NCBI GenBank assembly: GCA_030052745.1 | Contig: JANBVO010000038.1 | Span: 186,001 to 250,000 of the forward strand | Source of the DNA: Pleurostoma richardsiae | Taxonomy: Eukaryota > Ascomycota > Sordariomycetes > Calosphaeriales > Pleurostomataceae | Direction: 5' to 3' | DNA length: 64,000 nt | Shown here: positions 46,135 through 57,384 of the stretch, piece by piece | How the letters are laid out: the number at the start of each line of letters is the position of its first letter | How positions within the stretch are numbered: position 1 is the first letter of the stretch | Notes under the pieces: model-generated | Seen by the model: only the letters and a program-made list of their open reading frames with translations | Databases searched by the model: none | What the model was told of the DNA's origin: nothing | Made by a program: the position numbers and the translations under genes

Positions 46135-47571
46135 CTGGGGTCCAGGCGGGTGGAGCTCGCGGCGGCGGGCCGTGGTCGCGTCTACGCGCAAGGCTCTGGG
46201 AGGGTCGATGAGGTGATGCCGGGTTGGAGCACGTTGGGCCGTCGTGGTGCGATGCGACTCGCTCTCCGTCGGGATGGGTCGGTTTGCGACGGTTGGGGAA
46301 GGGAGAGATGAAGCGGGACCCTGATGTGCGATGGGGTGGTTTTGTGTGCGGGGTTCATAAGTAGAGTAGAGCAAAGACGGCGGGAAGCCGGTGTCAAGTG
46401 CCAACGGCCGCGCGCCAGCCATGTAGCGCAGACTGAAAACGAGTGTGGCACACCGACAGACCGACAGACCGCACTGGGTGTCTTTGTTCGTCCTTCGGTA
46501 CTCGGAAAGCCTCGACGACCACAATAGGATTATTATCAACCAGCCTCTCGCCGGAACTGGAGCGTGCCTTTTGGAGAAGCAGGCAGGCAGGCAGCAATAT
46601 TTACGGTGTTCCCCTTCCCTGGATATGCTGCACATACTACTGCAGAACAGGCAAGTTTGGAGATAAGGTAACGGTGTTAGCGGTAAGATATGCCCAAAGG
46701 GAATTCAGAGCACTATCAATTGTCAATTTCCGACGCGGGACGAACAAGCGGGAATCCTCAGCTATCTTGCGTTTGTGACGTCGCGCCGTATTGGATTTCC
46801 ACAAATAGGCGTTAGGCTCCGCCTGATCTACATCAAATGCTCACCTGCCCAGCTTAGTATCGCGCTCGCAGAACAACGCAGAACACGGCGTTGACGTTGA
46901 TCCGAGGGGCCGGCGCAGAGGGCATCTGTGCTCGATAGACGCGCGGAGACGGACGGACAGACAGACAGACAGATAGCACCGAGGCAGCTAATCAGCTCAG
47001 GATCCCATCTTGCGGATATGTTCATCAATTCTGTGGTTGCGTATCTTACACGCGCACAAGTTCCCAAATCGCCTCCCGTGTCCCAGCCGTCCCTTCCCGT
47101 TGGATATCGTCAATCCCTTGACCGTTCCCCGTAAACTTCATTACCTCGTACAGCCCCATCGAAGAGACCCCCGATCCCCAAACCGAGACACCGGCCTACT
47201 CGCCTGGGCCTGCTCTTCTCTCTTTCCTCTCCACGCAGTGAGCGGCCATGAGGGCTTGTCCACAAACACCAGGAGAGCAAGGGAAGAGAGAGGGAGAAAT
47301 AGACCGCCGTTCAGTCTGATAGTGCAGCTTCATTCCCGCTCTAGCGAGCCTGGAAGAGGCTGACAGACGGGGTAAAGGCGGAGAGGACGGAAAGGCGTAA
47401 ATCAAAATCAAAGGCAGAAAAAGAGCAGAACCATGCAAAAGCCGATCTAGTCCTGAGACCAATTTTCCAGAGCCGCGACGCCGGATGCAATGCTGGGTCG
47501 GACGGATGACGGTGACACTTTGAGTAAAGGTGACGCAGAGAAAGCCAAGGCCACATCGCAGTCGGTCTCGC
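46135..47571. promoter_or_regulatory. upstream region of the Zn2Cys6 gene
   Basis: About 1.4 kb. Simple repeats are clustered: CACCGACAGACCGACAGACC near 46451-46470, GCAGGCAGGCAGGCAGC near 46579-46595 and GACGGACAGACAGACAGACA near 46950-46970. An open frame in phase with the Zn2Cys6 protein continues upstream to about 46635 but lacks conservation signs. No separate gene is supported. Confidence 0.4.
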
Positions 47572-48548
47572 TTATTTCTCTACGGCGCCAACATTCAACT
47601 ACAGATGCCTCGGCGTCAGTGATGGGTGGGACCGATGCAGGTATCAGGCAGTTACTCACCAAGAAATCCCATATCATCTTGCCCAGACTGTCAGGAATGG
47701 TGAACAGATCCACAGAGAACTCGCCCGCTGCGATTCCTCCGTTAGCACTGTGAAATGTGGTCTTGTGGTTTTCATAGTCCCCCAGCATATTGGAGGCAGC
47801 ATACCTTCGATGTTATTCTGAATGTAGGTGTCATCCGACTTGTGGTCGTGAATGAGCTGGATCACCTGCAAGAGGTCATCCTCCTGGAGCTTGGTGAGGC
47901 CGTCGGCCATCTTTTCCACGTCGAACGGCTTCTTCTTCTTGCCGCCATCCTGCAGTTTGCGGTTCTTGCGCTCCTCGTCCGAGGGCAGAGGGCCGGTCTC
48001 CCGGAGGATCTGCTGCAGCGCCTGGGAAGGGTTCTTGAAGGACACCGTATGGATGTTCTCGTAGGTCGGCTTTGCGAAGTTGAGGTCGTGGACGATGCTG
48101 GACTTTCCTCCCTTCTCGGTGGTGTAGCAGTCGATGGTCATCTCGAACTCACCCCAACCCTCATTTCGGCATCTGAACGGGGGCTCATGGAATGCTGCAC
48201 GGCGTCAGTCCAGCCGAAGGCCATAGATCACGAGGCTTCTGGCACCTACTCTGAACAGGGTTTTCGAAGGACGGATGCAGGTTGTAGACGACCTTCTGGA
48301 AACAGCGCGCAGGATGCTCATTCCCGTCCTGATCTAGAAGGTACACCTCAATAGACCATTCCTTCATGGGGAAACCCTCCATCTGAGGAGGTTTATTGCT
48401 ATGAAATATATCAGCGCGATGCCGATGCACGTTCCAGTGTCCCTATCCAGCGTTTTCCAGCCACGAAATGTCCAGATGAATTTACTCACATGTTGTGTTG
48501 CTCGGTAACGAGCTTCACCTTACGCTTCACCGTCCGTTTGTTAGCCAT
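47572..48548 (-). CDS. taf14: TAF14-like YEATS-domain protein
   Basis: Complement join of 48490-48548, 48250-48398, 47805-48194, 47660-47727 and, less certainly, 47572-47598, giving about 230 residues (yeast Taf14 has 244). The YEATS domain starts at MANKRTVKRKVKLVTEQHNI and contains NKPPQMEGFPMKEWSIEVYL, VVYNLHPSFENPVQ and PPFRCRNEGWGEFEMTI; the aromatic GWGEF loop is the acyl-lysine reader site. The C-terminal part has EKMADGLTKLQEDDLLQVI and GEFSVDLFTIPDSLGKMIWDF, the extra-terminal-like region that binds partner peptides. Taf14 is shared by TFIID, TFIIF, SWI/SNF, INO80 and NuA3. The last exon is the weak point: splicing at the GTGAGT after WDFL gives a short tail LNVGAVEK, whereas reading through would add about 70 unconserved residues to a stop at 47447. 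Confidence 0.88.
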
Positions 48549-50187
48549 GCTGACTCGGCTGCTTCCAAAGTAGCTTGCAGGAGAGATCGTGGAGAGAGCA
48601 GAAATCGGAGGGGGGGGACGTAGTTAAGAGAGCATTGGGAGAGCCGCTGCAGATTGGAACAGAAAGGCTTGGGTTGGGTGTTGGGTGGAAGAAGAGATGA
48701 AATCTGCAGGACAGCTAGAAGGCCGGAGAGGCAGGTAGGTAGCTCCATAGGAAGGCAAGGCAGCTCTTTCTTACCTCGACAATCATCTTGTCGGCTTTAT
48801 CTCAGCAGCCTTATCCCGTCGGCTAGATGCAGATATCACGACACTCTTCTGGGAATGCAGCCAAACGCCGACAGGAGCCCAGTTGCCCTCTGCCCAGAAT
48901 ATTCAAGCACAATCTCTGGAACCTCTTTGCTCCTCTTTTCTAGACACGTTCAATAGCGTGAGGAGTCCCCTGGCAGCCTTTGGTCGTGGGGGTTTAGGCG
49001 TGTTAGCTGGATCCCCGGTCTTCGTCAAAAGGCAAGTCCAACAGCTCCAGCACGGGAATCGTACCACCGGGCGTCAGTCACTCCAGCACAGCGTTCGAGC
49101 TTGAGGGGCCGGCACGTCCCCAGCTTTCTTCAGACGTGCCCTCGGTACGGAGGCTAACAGCGTTGCTAGAAGGTGGTTCTTCGTGCACCGTAACGATGGT
49201 GTAGTGAGTCGCGCCGAAGATCTGGAGGACTATTTGGAGTTGTCGAGAGTCTTGCAGATGGTAAAGTCTTCGCTGGTGTTGAATTGCTATTCTCAAGCAC
49301 TAAGTATATCGGCGACGCGTCTCACGGTGCGCTTGCTTCGGCGGCGGGCGAGTAAATCCGTTTCCAATCGTGGTTTCTGGTGCCTGGACGTGTAGGAGAA
49401 GCACTTTACATGCAGGGAGCGTTGGTCGGAGTGCGCAGTGCGTTCACGCGTCATGGCTATTGGCTCTCGTGTCGAAGTAGCTTCCCCGGAATAAAGTTGT
49501 TGCGGCTAACTACTTGTGACACCTAGGTAAGCAGGTAAGGTGTGGCGTTCGGGAGAGCTGCAAAGCAGCCATCAGCGAGCCTTGCACTCCCCCAAAGCAT
49601 AACGACTTTGCTTGCCTGGGCTCCCGTAACAAAGGAACACGACACAATTCATATCAACATAAGACACTTAAAGAGGTCTTTCCTGTCGAAACAGCTCAAA
49701 GGGAGAGCAGCAGCTTACGATAGGCTCTCAATTAAGGGGAGAAGACTCGATGCTGTTTTAGTCTATGTACAACTACTTATCCGAGTTGCTCTCTAAAAGC
49801 ATATCAGTGTAGCCTGAGTACTCGTGCTGATGATGTGATTTCATCCCGTGGCTGTCTGGTTTTCCTTCACGTGTCTTCTCAAGTAGCCAGGTCCTCGTTG
49901 ACCAGAGGAAAACCATCACTTGACGAGATCCAGAATCTCCAAACACACAAAAGTTGTATCTCGGCAGATCGCAAAAGTGAGTGTGTGATACGCCATGGGG
50001 TTGAGCTGGTGTTCTAATTGGGAGGCGGTATGTGGTGGAGTGTGATAAGGGAAGGGGAGGGTTGGCGACTAGACGAAGGCTGCTGGGTTCTGAAGGGGCC
50101 AGTGAAGGGGCAGAGGGTATGTGTCCATCATGGCACCCGACTGGTTGGCACGACTAGTCTTGGTTCAGGTTATGATTGAGGCATGGT
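48549..50187. other. intergenic region
   Basis: About 1.6 kb between TAF14 (promoter side) and the 3' end of RanBP1. There is a short G-run (AGGGGGGGGAC) near 48608-48621 and a CACCTAGGTAAGCAGGTAAGG motif near 49520-49540. No supported gene. Confidence 0.4.
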
Positions 50188-51337
50188 TTACGCCTCCTCC
50201 TTCTTATCCTCCTCAGCGGCCGGCTCCTCTTTGCTCTCCTCGGAAGAAAACAGCGCCTCGTTGTCCTTCTGAGCCTTGATGAAGGCATCCTTGAACGCGT
50301 TGGCATCTTGAAAATGTCAGCATCGACAGCTCCACCATGTACAGAAGAGAGAACTTACTGTCAGAGTTGGCAAACCGAATAGCCAGGGTCACAGCCTCGG
50401 GCTCGCCCTCGCTGACATCGGCAGCAGCATTCCACACCCAGCTTCGGTCAGAGCCCACGTTGGGAGACAGCTTCATCTCGGGAACAACTATATGGAATCA
50501 GCACTTTGCACACAAGAGGCAGCTACAGGGAACTAGGATCATGTTGGGGACGCACTGTAGTGATTCGCGCAGACCTTGAGAGTCTTATCCCGGCGCATGA
50601 CCAGCCGGGTCTTGCCGTTCTCCTTGTGCTTCAGAAGACGGACGTCGCCAGTGCCGCGCTCCTTCCACTCGCTGGAATCGCGCTTGAAGATGAAGAGCTT
50701 GGCGCGCATCTTGAACAACTGTTCCTCCGACTCCTCGTTGGTCTTGACCTCGACCTTCTCGGTAAGGTGGATAACGGGCTCGAAGTGGACATCCTCAGAC
50801 TCCGGGGCCTCTTCTCCCTGCGTTGAGTGGACATCAGTTAGCGACAGCCAGCGAGTAGCAGGGCATATAGATCGCAATGTATCAGCGGCGGGGAGCGGTG
50901 ACAACCTACCTCCTCACCCTCCTTAGCGGCGGCAGCAGCCTCACGCTGGGCCTTGGCACTGCCAGAGTTGTCGCCACGATCCTCATCCTCATCCTTCTTC
51001 TCCTTCTTTGCACCGCCGCCAAACATGGAGAACACGGAGGCGGAAGTCACTGGCGCCGCGGCAGCAGGAGCATCGCTGGTCTGAGAGGAGATGACACGTT
51101 AGCGACCAGTCTTCGAAAACTTTGGCCTGTCTTGAGAGCCCGCATCTGCTGTTCGTCGGACCAGGCAACGATCGCGGGGTTCTGAAGCCCCGCGACCGCT
51201 AGTATGATGCGTCGCAGACAAGAGCGAAGGGCTGGGAAGACCTGGGCGATCCAAGACAATCAACTCACCTCCTTGGCAGCCTCAACAGGGGCCTTGACCT
51301 CCTCGGCGGGTTTCTCAGTGTTCTCGGTAGAAGACAT
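50188..51337 (-). CDS. Ran-binding protein 1 (Ran GTPase co-activator)
   Basis: Complement join of 51269-51337, 50910-51080, 50556-50817, 50359-50487 and 50188-50306, encoding 249 residues. The N-terminus is acidic/Ala-rich ([20 protein letters not shown]) and includes [18 protein letters not shown]. The Ran-binding domain spans about residues 88-215, with [72 protein letters not shown] and [14 protein letters not shown], the last being the conserved Trp-containing block. The C-terminal tail is acidic ([17 protein letters not shown]). RanBP1 binds Ran-GTP released from the nuclear pore and stimulates RanGAP-driven hydrolysis in the cytoplasm. All four introns have GT-AG ends and keep phase. 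The protein is somewhat longer at the N-terminus than yeast Yrb1. Confidence 0.95.
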
Positions 51338-52483
51338 TGTCGCGAAGCTTGGTGTGTGGTTGCAAGTGCCGCTTTCGACCTGAGCGAAACAAGCAAGCCA
51401 CTTTCGTCAGCACGATAGTCGCTTGCGTCCGCGACAGAAACCGGGTTCGAATATAGAAGGCCTTGAACTCACGTTGGTCAATACTGAGGTACGCAGAAGA
51501 GTGAGCTACGATAGATAGTAGCGCGCTGGGGTCTTGCTGCAGAAGGCGATGTTTGGAGAATGTGGGAAGGAAGAGAGACCGACTGCCCCTCTCTCGATCA
51601 GAACAGAATCGAAATCAACAAAACGCCCAATGCACGAGCCAGGGTGTGAGGTAGGGTACGTACCTGAGCCGCAAAGCTTTGCGGTGAGGTACATCGGGCC
51701 GTCATTTTTTTGCCAGAAGGAAAATAAGGTGGGGGCTACCACGAGCCAGTGCAGCCAATAGCCCCTCCCCCTTTTCCGTGATAGATGCCCAGGCGAGGAC
51801 GACATCAAACTTGCAAACAGTTTGGGTTCAGAGCCTTCAATACCTAGGTAGTCGAAGCAATGAGGCTGCATCTGGATGCACAAGGAAACTCTACTGAAGG
51901 AACAGGGGTAGAACAACAGTTACTGGTAAACGTCCATGTTAGCCGAATAGCTGCAAGGCAGAAGAGGCTACAACGACCGAGATACATCACGCCTCGTGTG
52001 AACCACAGGCAAGAAAGAGGCACATACGCTACACAGAACAGGTAAAATACGTAGGGGTAGTTCATTCGTCAAGCTAGGTTGGGCTTCTAGAACATGACAA
52101 ACCATCCTATGGCCCGCCTATGGTCAGGCAGAGGATACACCCATCTGTCCTGCGATCACTGATGATGAACCCATCACGTTGCATTGATTCAGCTGCAAGG
52201 AGCTGAATGAAAGACAAGAACAATCCACGATTCTTCCTCCCGGTATTACCCATTCGTGGACTCGCACTTGTCGAGTTAAGTCATGTATGAAGAGCGGGCA
52301 GGAGGCCTTGAGCCTAACACGAAGACGATCCTCAACGCAGCGGTAGCAAAAGCAGATACATGCCGAAAACTCCGGTTCATCCGCCCGCCAGTCCCTATGT
52401 GGTGTCCCAGTGTCCCGATGCCCCCATGAAAACCTGCAAAAGAAAAAGACAGCAAAAGAAAACAATGCAGTTCAATCCAGGCG
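51338..52483. other. upstream of RanBP1 and downstream of the unknown membrane protein gene
   Basis: About 1.15 kb. The first 350 bp is the RanBP1 promoter/leader. AATACCTAGGTAG at 51839-51851 is another copy of the palindromic motif. No gene with coding character was seen. Confidence 0.4.
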
Positions 52484-55144
52484 TCAACCCAGGAGCTTCA
52501 TCCATGTCCGGGTAAGAAGTGTCCCGCTCTGCCGTGGGCAGTTGCTTCTACCTCGCTGGCAGGGACGCTCTGTACTCCGACGCATCTTTCTCTCCTTTGA
52601 AATCCCGTGGTGTTTCTTCCTCAGGAACTCGGTGGCTTTCCTCTCATAGTCATTGTGTTCCGCAATGCGGCCCTGCAGTTTTAGCCACCAGAGCTTGGAG
52701 GCGACCTGAGCTCGAAGTATGGTCCAATCAACATCCTCGCGAACTGAGTCCATCGATGGCAACTGCTCTTCCCAAGCACTTCGGATGGCCTTGAGGGACC
52801 CACTAATATCGGAAAGGCGAGCTGACAAGAGCGCGGGAAATTTGCCAGCTTCCTCTATCGACTCCCCCAGTGAGGCAGCTCTATCCCTGAGTTTCTCAGT
52901 TACTGAGTTATAGATCGGAATGCAGACATCCTCAACGATACTTGCGGCTTCATCTGCGGTATCGACAAGTTTGCCTGCCATGCCTTGGACCATGTGCTTC
53001 CCGGCTTCATACGCTTCAATAATGAAGGGTCTACCGAAGTCAACCGCAAATGTCTCGTTGACTTTGGGTTTCCGCGTGGTGACGACAGAGACGTTCAAAA
53101 CACCATAGGCATCTTTCTGGTTGATCTCAATAAGTATGCCCTCATCGATTGTTGACAGGCGAGACTTGACAGGATCCGGGCCCCGATAGACATCGATATC
53201 GATCGCGCCTTTCGCTAGCCAGGTGGTCTTTGTGCCGGACGGCACCTTGATAAGGATCTCGTTGTTGCTGTACATCTCTACCGAACAGACGGCGGTCTTT
53301 GCCTCGTCCTCTGATGTAACAGCCTGAGCTTTGTCTGACAAAAACCCACCGAAGGGCAGAATGGTGTTGGATGGTTCTGCCGAGGTTAACCTGACCGTCT
53401 TGGTGGAGGTCATGTCGATTGTCACTGTAGCCGTCGTTGTCGAGACCGTAGCCGTCGGGGTGGTAGACGCGACAGTAGCGACTGAGGCGGCCGGGACTGT
53501 AGCCAGGCCAGGCTTCTGAGGCTGCGACTGCCCCGCCATGCTCGTCATCAGATGCGACGTGAGGCAGGCGACCACAATAGGGAGCAGGAAGCCCAAAACC
53601 TCACGATAGGAGAGACCGCGAATAAAGTCAGTGACAGCACTAAGCCTCTCTAGACTGATGGCGTCAGGCTCGGGCAAGGTCTGGCTGCTAGACATGGCGA
53701 TGACGTCTCCTATACGCTCCTCGGCAATAGATGGCGGCTCTTGAAGACCGGTCAGATAGGCCAGATTGCGGTTCATCTGCCTGGCGTCGATGTTCAGGAA
53801 GGAATTGAGATCAATCGGCAGCCTCTGTGGGTGAATCAGGTGCTCCGCGTCTCGAGACTCCAGCGATAGGTGGACGGCGTGCTCATCGACAAAGTTTGCT
53901 AACAGCTCTGAAGACGGCTTCTTGAAAGCCTGAGTCTCGGAGATGAAGACAGATGGAATGCCATGGCGCTTGGTGAACTCCCAGACGACAGCCCTGTTTG
54001 CCCGCGCACTCTCATCGTCGCTCTCTGCGCAGTAGAAGATGGCGACATGTGGCAGGCTCCAGGCTGGCTGGACATGCGCAGCGGAGTCAACCACGGACTT
54101 ATACTTCTTCTCATTGTCGATGATGAGAGAGTAAACCACATCGCTGGGAAAGAGATCGCCTTTGATCTCAAGCTTCTCAGCAGACGTACAGGTCTCGACT
54201 TTGATTTGATAGCTCGAGGTCGCCATGAGCTCGATATCCGGGTCTTTCATAGAGCCGAAGGAGCTAATAGGAACAATGTTGAATACTCCCTCCGTGTTTC
54301 GGCGGAGGGTCTTACCCGTGTTGTAGTCGATCGACTCCGAGGAAGTTATGGCGCGCGAAATCTTGTAAACAATGCTGTTTCGGGCAGACTCGTCACCAAC
54401 ATAAAGGACACGCAGAGGTTCCGTGGTAGACAGGCAACCTTGAGACATCGTCTGTCGGACAGTTGCAACAAGACGCTTAGGGCGGCCATCGATATGCATG
54501 TCCTGGACGATCTCGGCCGTCTCCTGTTCGTTGAAGTCTCTAATTGTGTGCTTCACGGAGATCTTGTCCAGGTAAACAGTACTGTCTTCCTCCTCGAACT
54601 CGATAGAGTTGAAAGGTGCAGTAGGGTCGGCCAGCGGCTCATATCTCAGTCCGGGAAGAGAGGCATGAGCAGACGGGCTGCCCAGAGCCTCGTCAGCATA
54701 TCTGATCGAGGAGGCATGAGAGTGGCTCTCCTCTTGCTCCTCGGCGCCATCGTCTTCAGACTCGTCATCGGAAGACGGGGTGTCACTCTCAAAGGTGTTC
54801 TCAGTACCGGCAACACTCCGAACATCATCGGCTGGTCGCAGGAAGTCAAGGGAGTCGGCGACAGACTCAGTACCCCGGCCGTCCTGGCTCTCCTCGTCGG
54901 CACTATTGATTATCTCGTAGGTTGAGTCGGACATGCCGCTGTCCTCCTGCAGAGGGACGGTGCGTTCCATGATGCCTTGTTGACTGGAGGATATCCAGTT
55001 GGCAAGTTGTTGGCTGCCCTGGGGCCGTGGGAATCGAAGCGAGGGTTCGGATCTTGACAGAGGCAGTTCAGGACTCGGGTGAGGTGGGGTCTTAGCTTTG
55101 ATCAGAGGGCTGTTGGATGATCTAAGTCCGGCCTGCACTTCCAT
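52484..55144 (-). CDS. large unknown protein with one central membrane segment
   Basis: A single exon of 886 residues from MEVQAGLRSSNSPLIK. Residues 1-190 are acidic and Ser-rich, apparently disordered, with DSTYEIINSADEESQDGRG. About 190-460 seems to be an alpha/beta domain (LRVLYVGDESARNSIVYKI, SLPHVAIFYCAESDDESARA, AVVWEFTKRHGIPSVFI), faintly reminiscent of a P-loop-less nucleotide-binding fold. One hydrophobic segment (REVLGFLLPIVVACLTSHL) lies near residues 512-530, followed by a Thr/Val-rich stretch. About 600-700 holds beta-rich sequence (VEMYSNNEILIKVPSGTKT). Residues 715-830 form amphipathic helices (GKHMVQGMAGKLVDTADEAA). The end is basic. I cannot assign a family; as far as I recall it is a conserved unknown in filamentous ascomycetes. 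The true start could be a later Met, such as in MSDSTYEIINS. Confidence 0.7.
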   Translation of the reverse strand: MEVQAGLRSSNSPLIKAKTPPHPSPELPLSRSEPSLRFPRPQGSQQLANWISSSQQGIMERTVPLQEDSGMSDSTYEIINSADEESQDGRGTESVADSLDFLRPADDVRSVAGTENTFESDTPSSDDESEDDGAEEQEESHSHASSIRYADEALGSPSAHASLPGLRYEPLADPTAPFNSIEFEEEDSTVYLDKISVKHTIRDFNEQETAEIVQDMHIDGRPKRLVATVRQTMSQGCLSTTEPLRVLYVGDESARNSIVYKISRAITSSESIDYNTGKTLRRNTEGVFNIVPISSFGSMKDPDIELMATSSYQIKVETCTSAEKLEIKGDLFPSDVVYSLIIDNEKKYKSVVDSAAHVQPAWSLPHVAIFYCAESDDESARANRAVVWEFTKRHGIPSVFISETQAFKKPSSELLANFVDEHAVHLSLESRDAEHLIHPQRLPIDLNSFLNIDARQMNRNLAYLTGLQEPPSIAEERIGDVIAMSSSQTLPEPDAISLERLSAVTDFIRGLSYREVLGFLLPIVVACLTSHLMTSMAGQSQPQKPGLATVPAASVATVASTTPTATVSTTTATVTIDMTSTKTVRLTSAEPSNTILPFGGFLSDKAQAVTSEDEAKTAVCSVEMYSNNEILIKVPSGTKTTWLAKGAIDIDVYRGPDPVKSRLSTIDEGILIEINQKDAYGVLNVSVVTTRKPKVNETFAVDFGRPFIIEAYEAGKHMVQGMAGKLVDTADEAASIVEDVCIPIYNSVTEKLRDRAASLGESIEEAGKFPALLSARLSDISGSLKAIRSAWEEQLPSMDSVREDVDWTILRAQVASKLWWLKLQGRIAEHNDYERKATEFLRKKHHGISKERKMRRSTERPCQRGRSNCPRQSGTLLTRTWMKLLG

Positions 55145-57384
55145 AACGGTGCCCAGTGGTTAGCCTCGAGCAGTCTTGCGGAATGCCCAGCAGTCCTTCA
55201 TGTAGTTTGCAGGACTCGAGCTTGAATAGGAGATGTTCGTAGGACAAAGCAGGGCTGATGGCGTAGGTGGGTTGCGGGAGATACGCCAGGCGAGACAGGC
55301 TGAGGTGAGGGGTCTCGGCGGACGTGAATGGAGGGGAGAGAAGGCTCCAACAGGGAACGCGCACGACGGGAAGTTGGGGATGCAGGGAGAAGCCGCACGG
55401 AGAAGAATAAAACTGACCGAGTAGGTTGAAGATAGGTCGTCGCGATTATCTGGCTGGTTCTCTTTCACCTTTTGTGTGCTGTTCTGCGCTGTTTCCTTTG
55501 GGCGGCCGTGGTGCTGCCTGTTGCTCATCCAGAAGCTGCCTTACACAGGTGGGGAAGGGACCCGGCTGGGGTGCCAGTCACGCAGTCAAGGCGAAGTGTT
55601 TCGGACGTTATCGGGAGATAGCTGCCTCGGGCGATAAGGCACGAAAGAACAGGAGGTCCCTCGTAGATTGCAGGTACCGCGCAGAAGGAAGAGCGCGGGA
55701 GTAGATGATGAGGGTGCTGGGAGGATGGGAGTGAGTGAGGTTGGGGTTCGTAGGTGGAAGACGCTGGGCTGAGGTGATCATCCAGAGGAGGAGGTGGTAT
55801 TGGATTATGGGTTGGTGGCTTTTCTTACCAAAGAGTAAAGGATGCAGGAGGAATGGGGATGTACACGAGTGTTGCGGGCGGCCGAGCATCAACCGAGAGG
55901 TAGGCGAACCTTTTGCAGGCAGGTAAGGCAACGCACCTCACAGCCTAAGGTCAGGCAAGGTCAGGGTCAGGCACAACACGGTACTTTTGCTCATATGAGA
56001 CGTGCGATCGATACCTCCGCTGCCGCTGCCGCCCTGAGCGGCACCACCAACCAAGATACAGATATTATACCCCTCCAACCCTCCTTAACTCTCCCTTAAC
56101 ACCTTAGCGGGCATTACGTGTAAGAGGTAGTAGAGACGACTTCGATAAGTCGAGGAGATATGGATGCCCTTCTGATAGCGGGGTACGTCCCTCGACCAAT
56201 AACGACCTGTCCTTATCGGAGCCATTCATTCACTGCTGCCAAGGACGACACAATCGTTAAATGATACAAAACGGCACTTCGAGGTCATGCTTCTCCATCT
56301 TCCTGGTGTCTTAGGCAGTAAAGTGCGAGCGAGCGCGATGTGATATCGTGGATGCCATGTACCTTCTTCACCTTTAGACTTCCGCGTCACACGGGCTCCT
56401 CGAGCATCCAGCGCCCCATTACAAGCGCGGGGCAGCACGAATGTATCTTCGCACTATGACATAGCTTGCCTGATACCTATCCGCGCAGCTTATCGAGAAG
56501 CGCCTGCGCCGGTCGGCTTTAGTGCGGGGCACTCTGTCCGGAGTCGAATCTTAGCCTGCCCCCTATGTAGCCCCGCCTTCTCCTTATCGCTCTACCCCCT
56601 TTCAGTTGTGATATGTACCACAGTATGCAGTACTCTGTAGGTAAACGCACGAAGTAGATGGATGAGAGGTCGGAAGGGGGTAATGATGATGCTTTATTGC
56701 TTGCTCGTCTGATATATCTCTGAATTTTGAGTGGATAGCGCGGCAAGTCTATGACTGACGAGACGCTATATCCGTCCTTGCTTGGGCTGACTGACACGCC
56801 GTAGAAAACCTAGAGTGTCGAACTCGAACTTTGCGAGGCCAGCGCCCCAGTATTCCTGACTGACGTGTCTTAAGATGCAACACCGTCAATGAGCATGTCG
56901 TGCTGAGCGTCACTCTTGGCGCAGTTTAGTTTTTTCACAGAGTCAATGAGGAAATTAGGCAAGAATCAACCTTCAGAGTTTCACCGAGACATCAGGTTTA
57001 CCGCAGTCGTGTGACTATCATACAACCTCTCTAGTACCTGTACAGCTAGAAAGACGTCCAACCTTTCTATAACCCCTTCCTTAACATGCGTGGTATCATC
57101 AACCGAATGAGCCTTAATCTTAGCTCAACCTCCTCGAGACCTCGCACCCTATTAAGCAGAACGCCGGTACACCCTCAACAGGACGCGAAAGCCCGAGTAG
57201 GGTCGCTCCTCTTGGAGACAAAGGGAAAATGCCGCCCATCTTGTCGAGGCGAGGTGCTGCGCGAGTCCAAACCAGTCTCGCCCCTCGACACAAACTTGGA
57301 GTTTGAGCAGGTGAAGTCGCTGTGAGAGTCTTAACATATACATCGTTGTTCGTCGTAGAAGGAATAGACAGCAAGCGGATTGCT
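55145..57384. other. intergenic region
   Basis: About 2.2 kb between two minus-strand genes. Immediately 5' of the unknown membrane protein it is presumably promoter. Near 55947-55976 the stretch AAGGTCAGGCAAGGTCAGGG is a short tandem repeat. No coding gene or structured RNA was recognised. Confidence 0.4.

Noticed and set aside
47447-47659. Read-through C-terminal extension of TAF14 by about 70 residues
   Set aside because: A strong GTGAGT donor follows WDFL and the extension looks unconserved, so a short spliced tail is preferred, though not proven.
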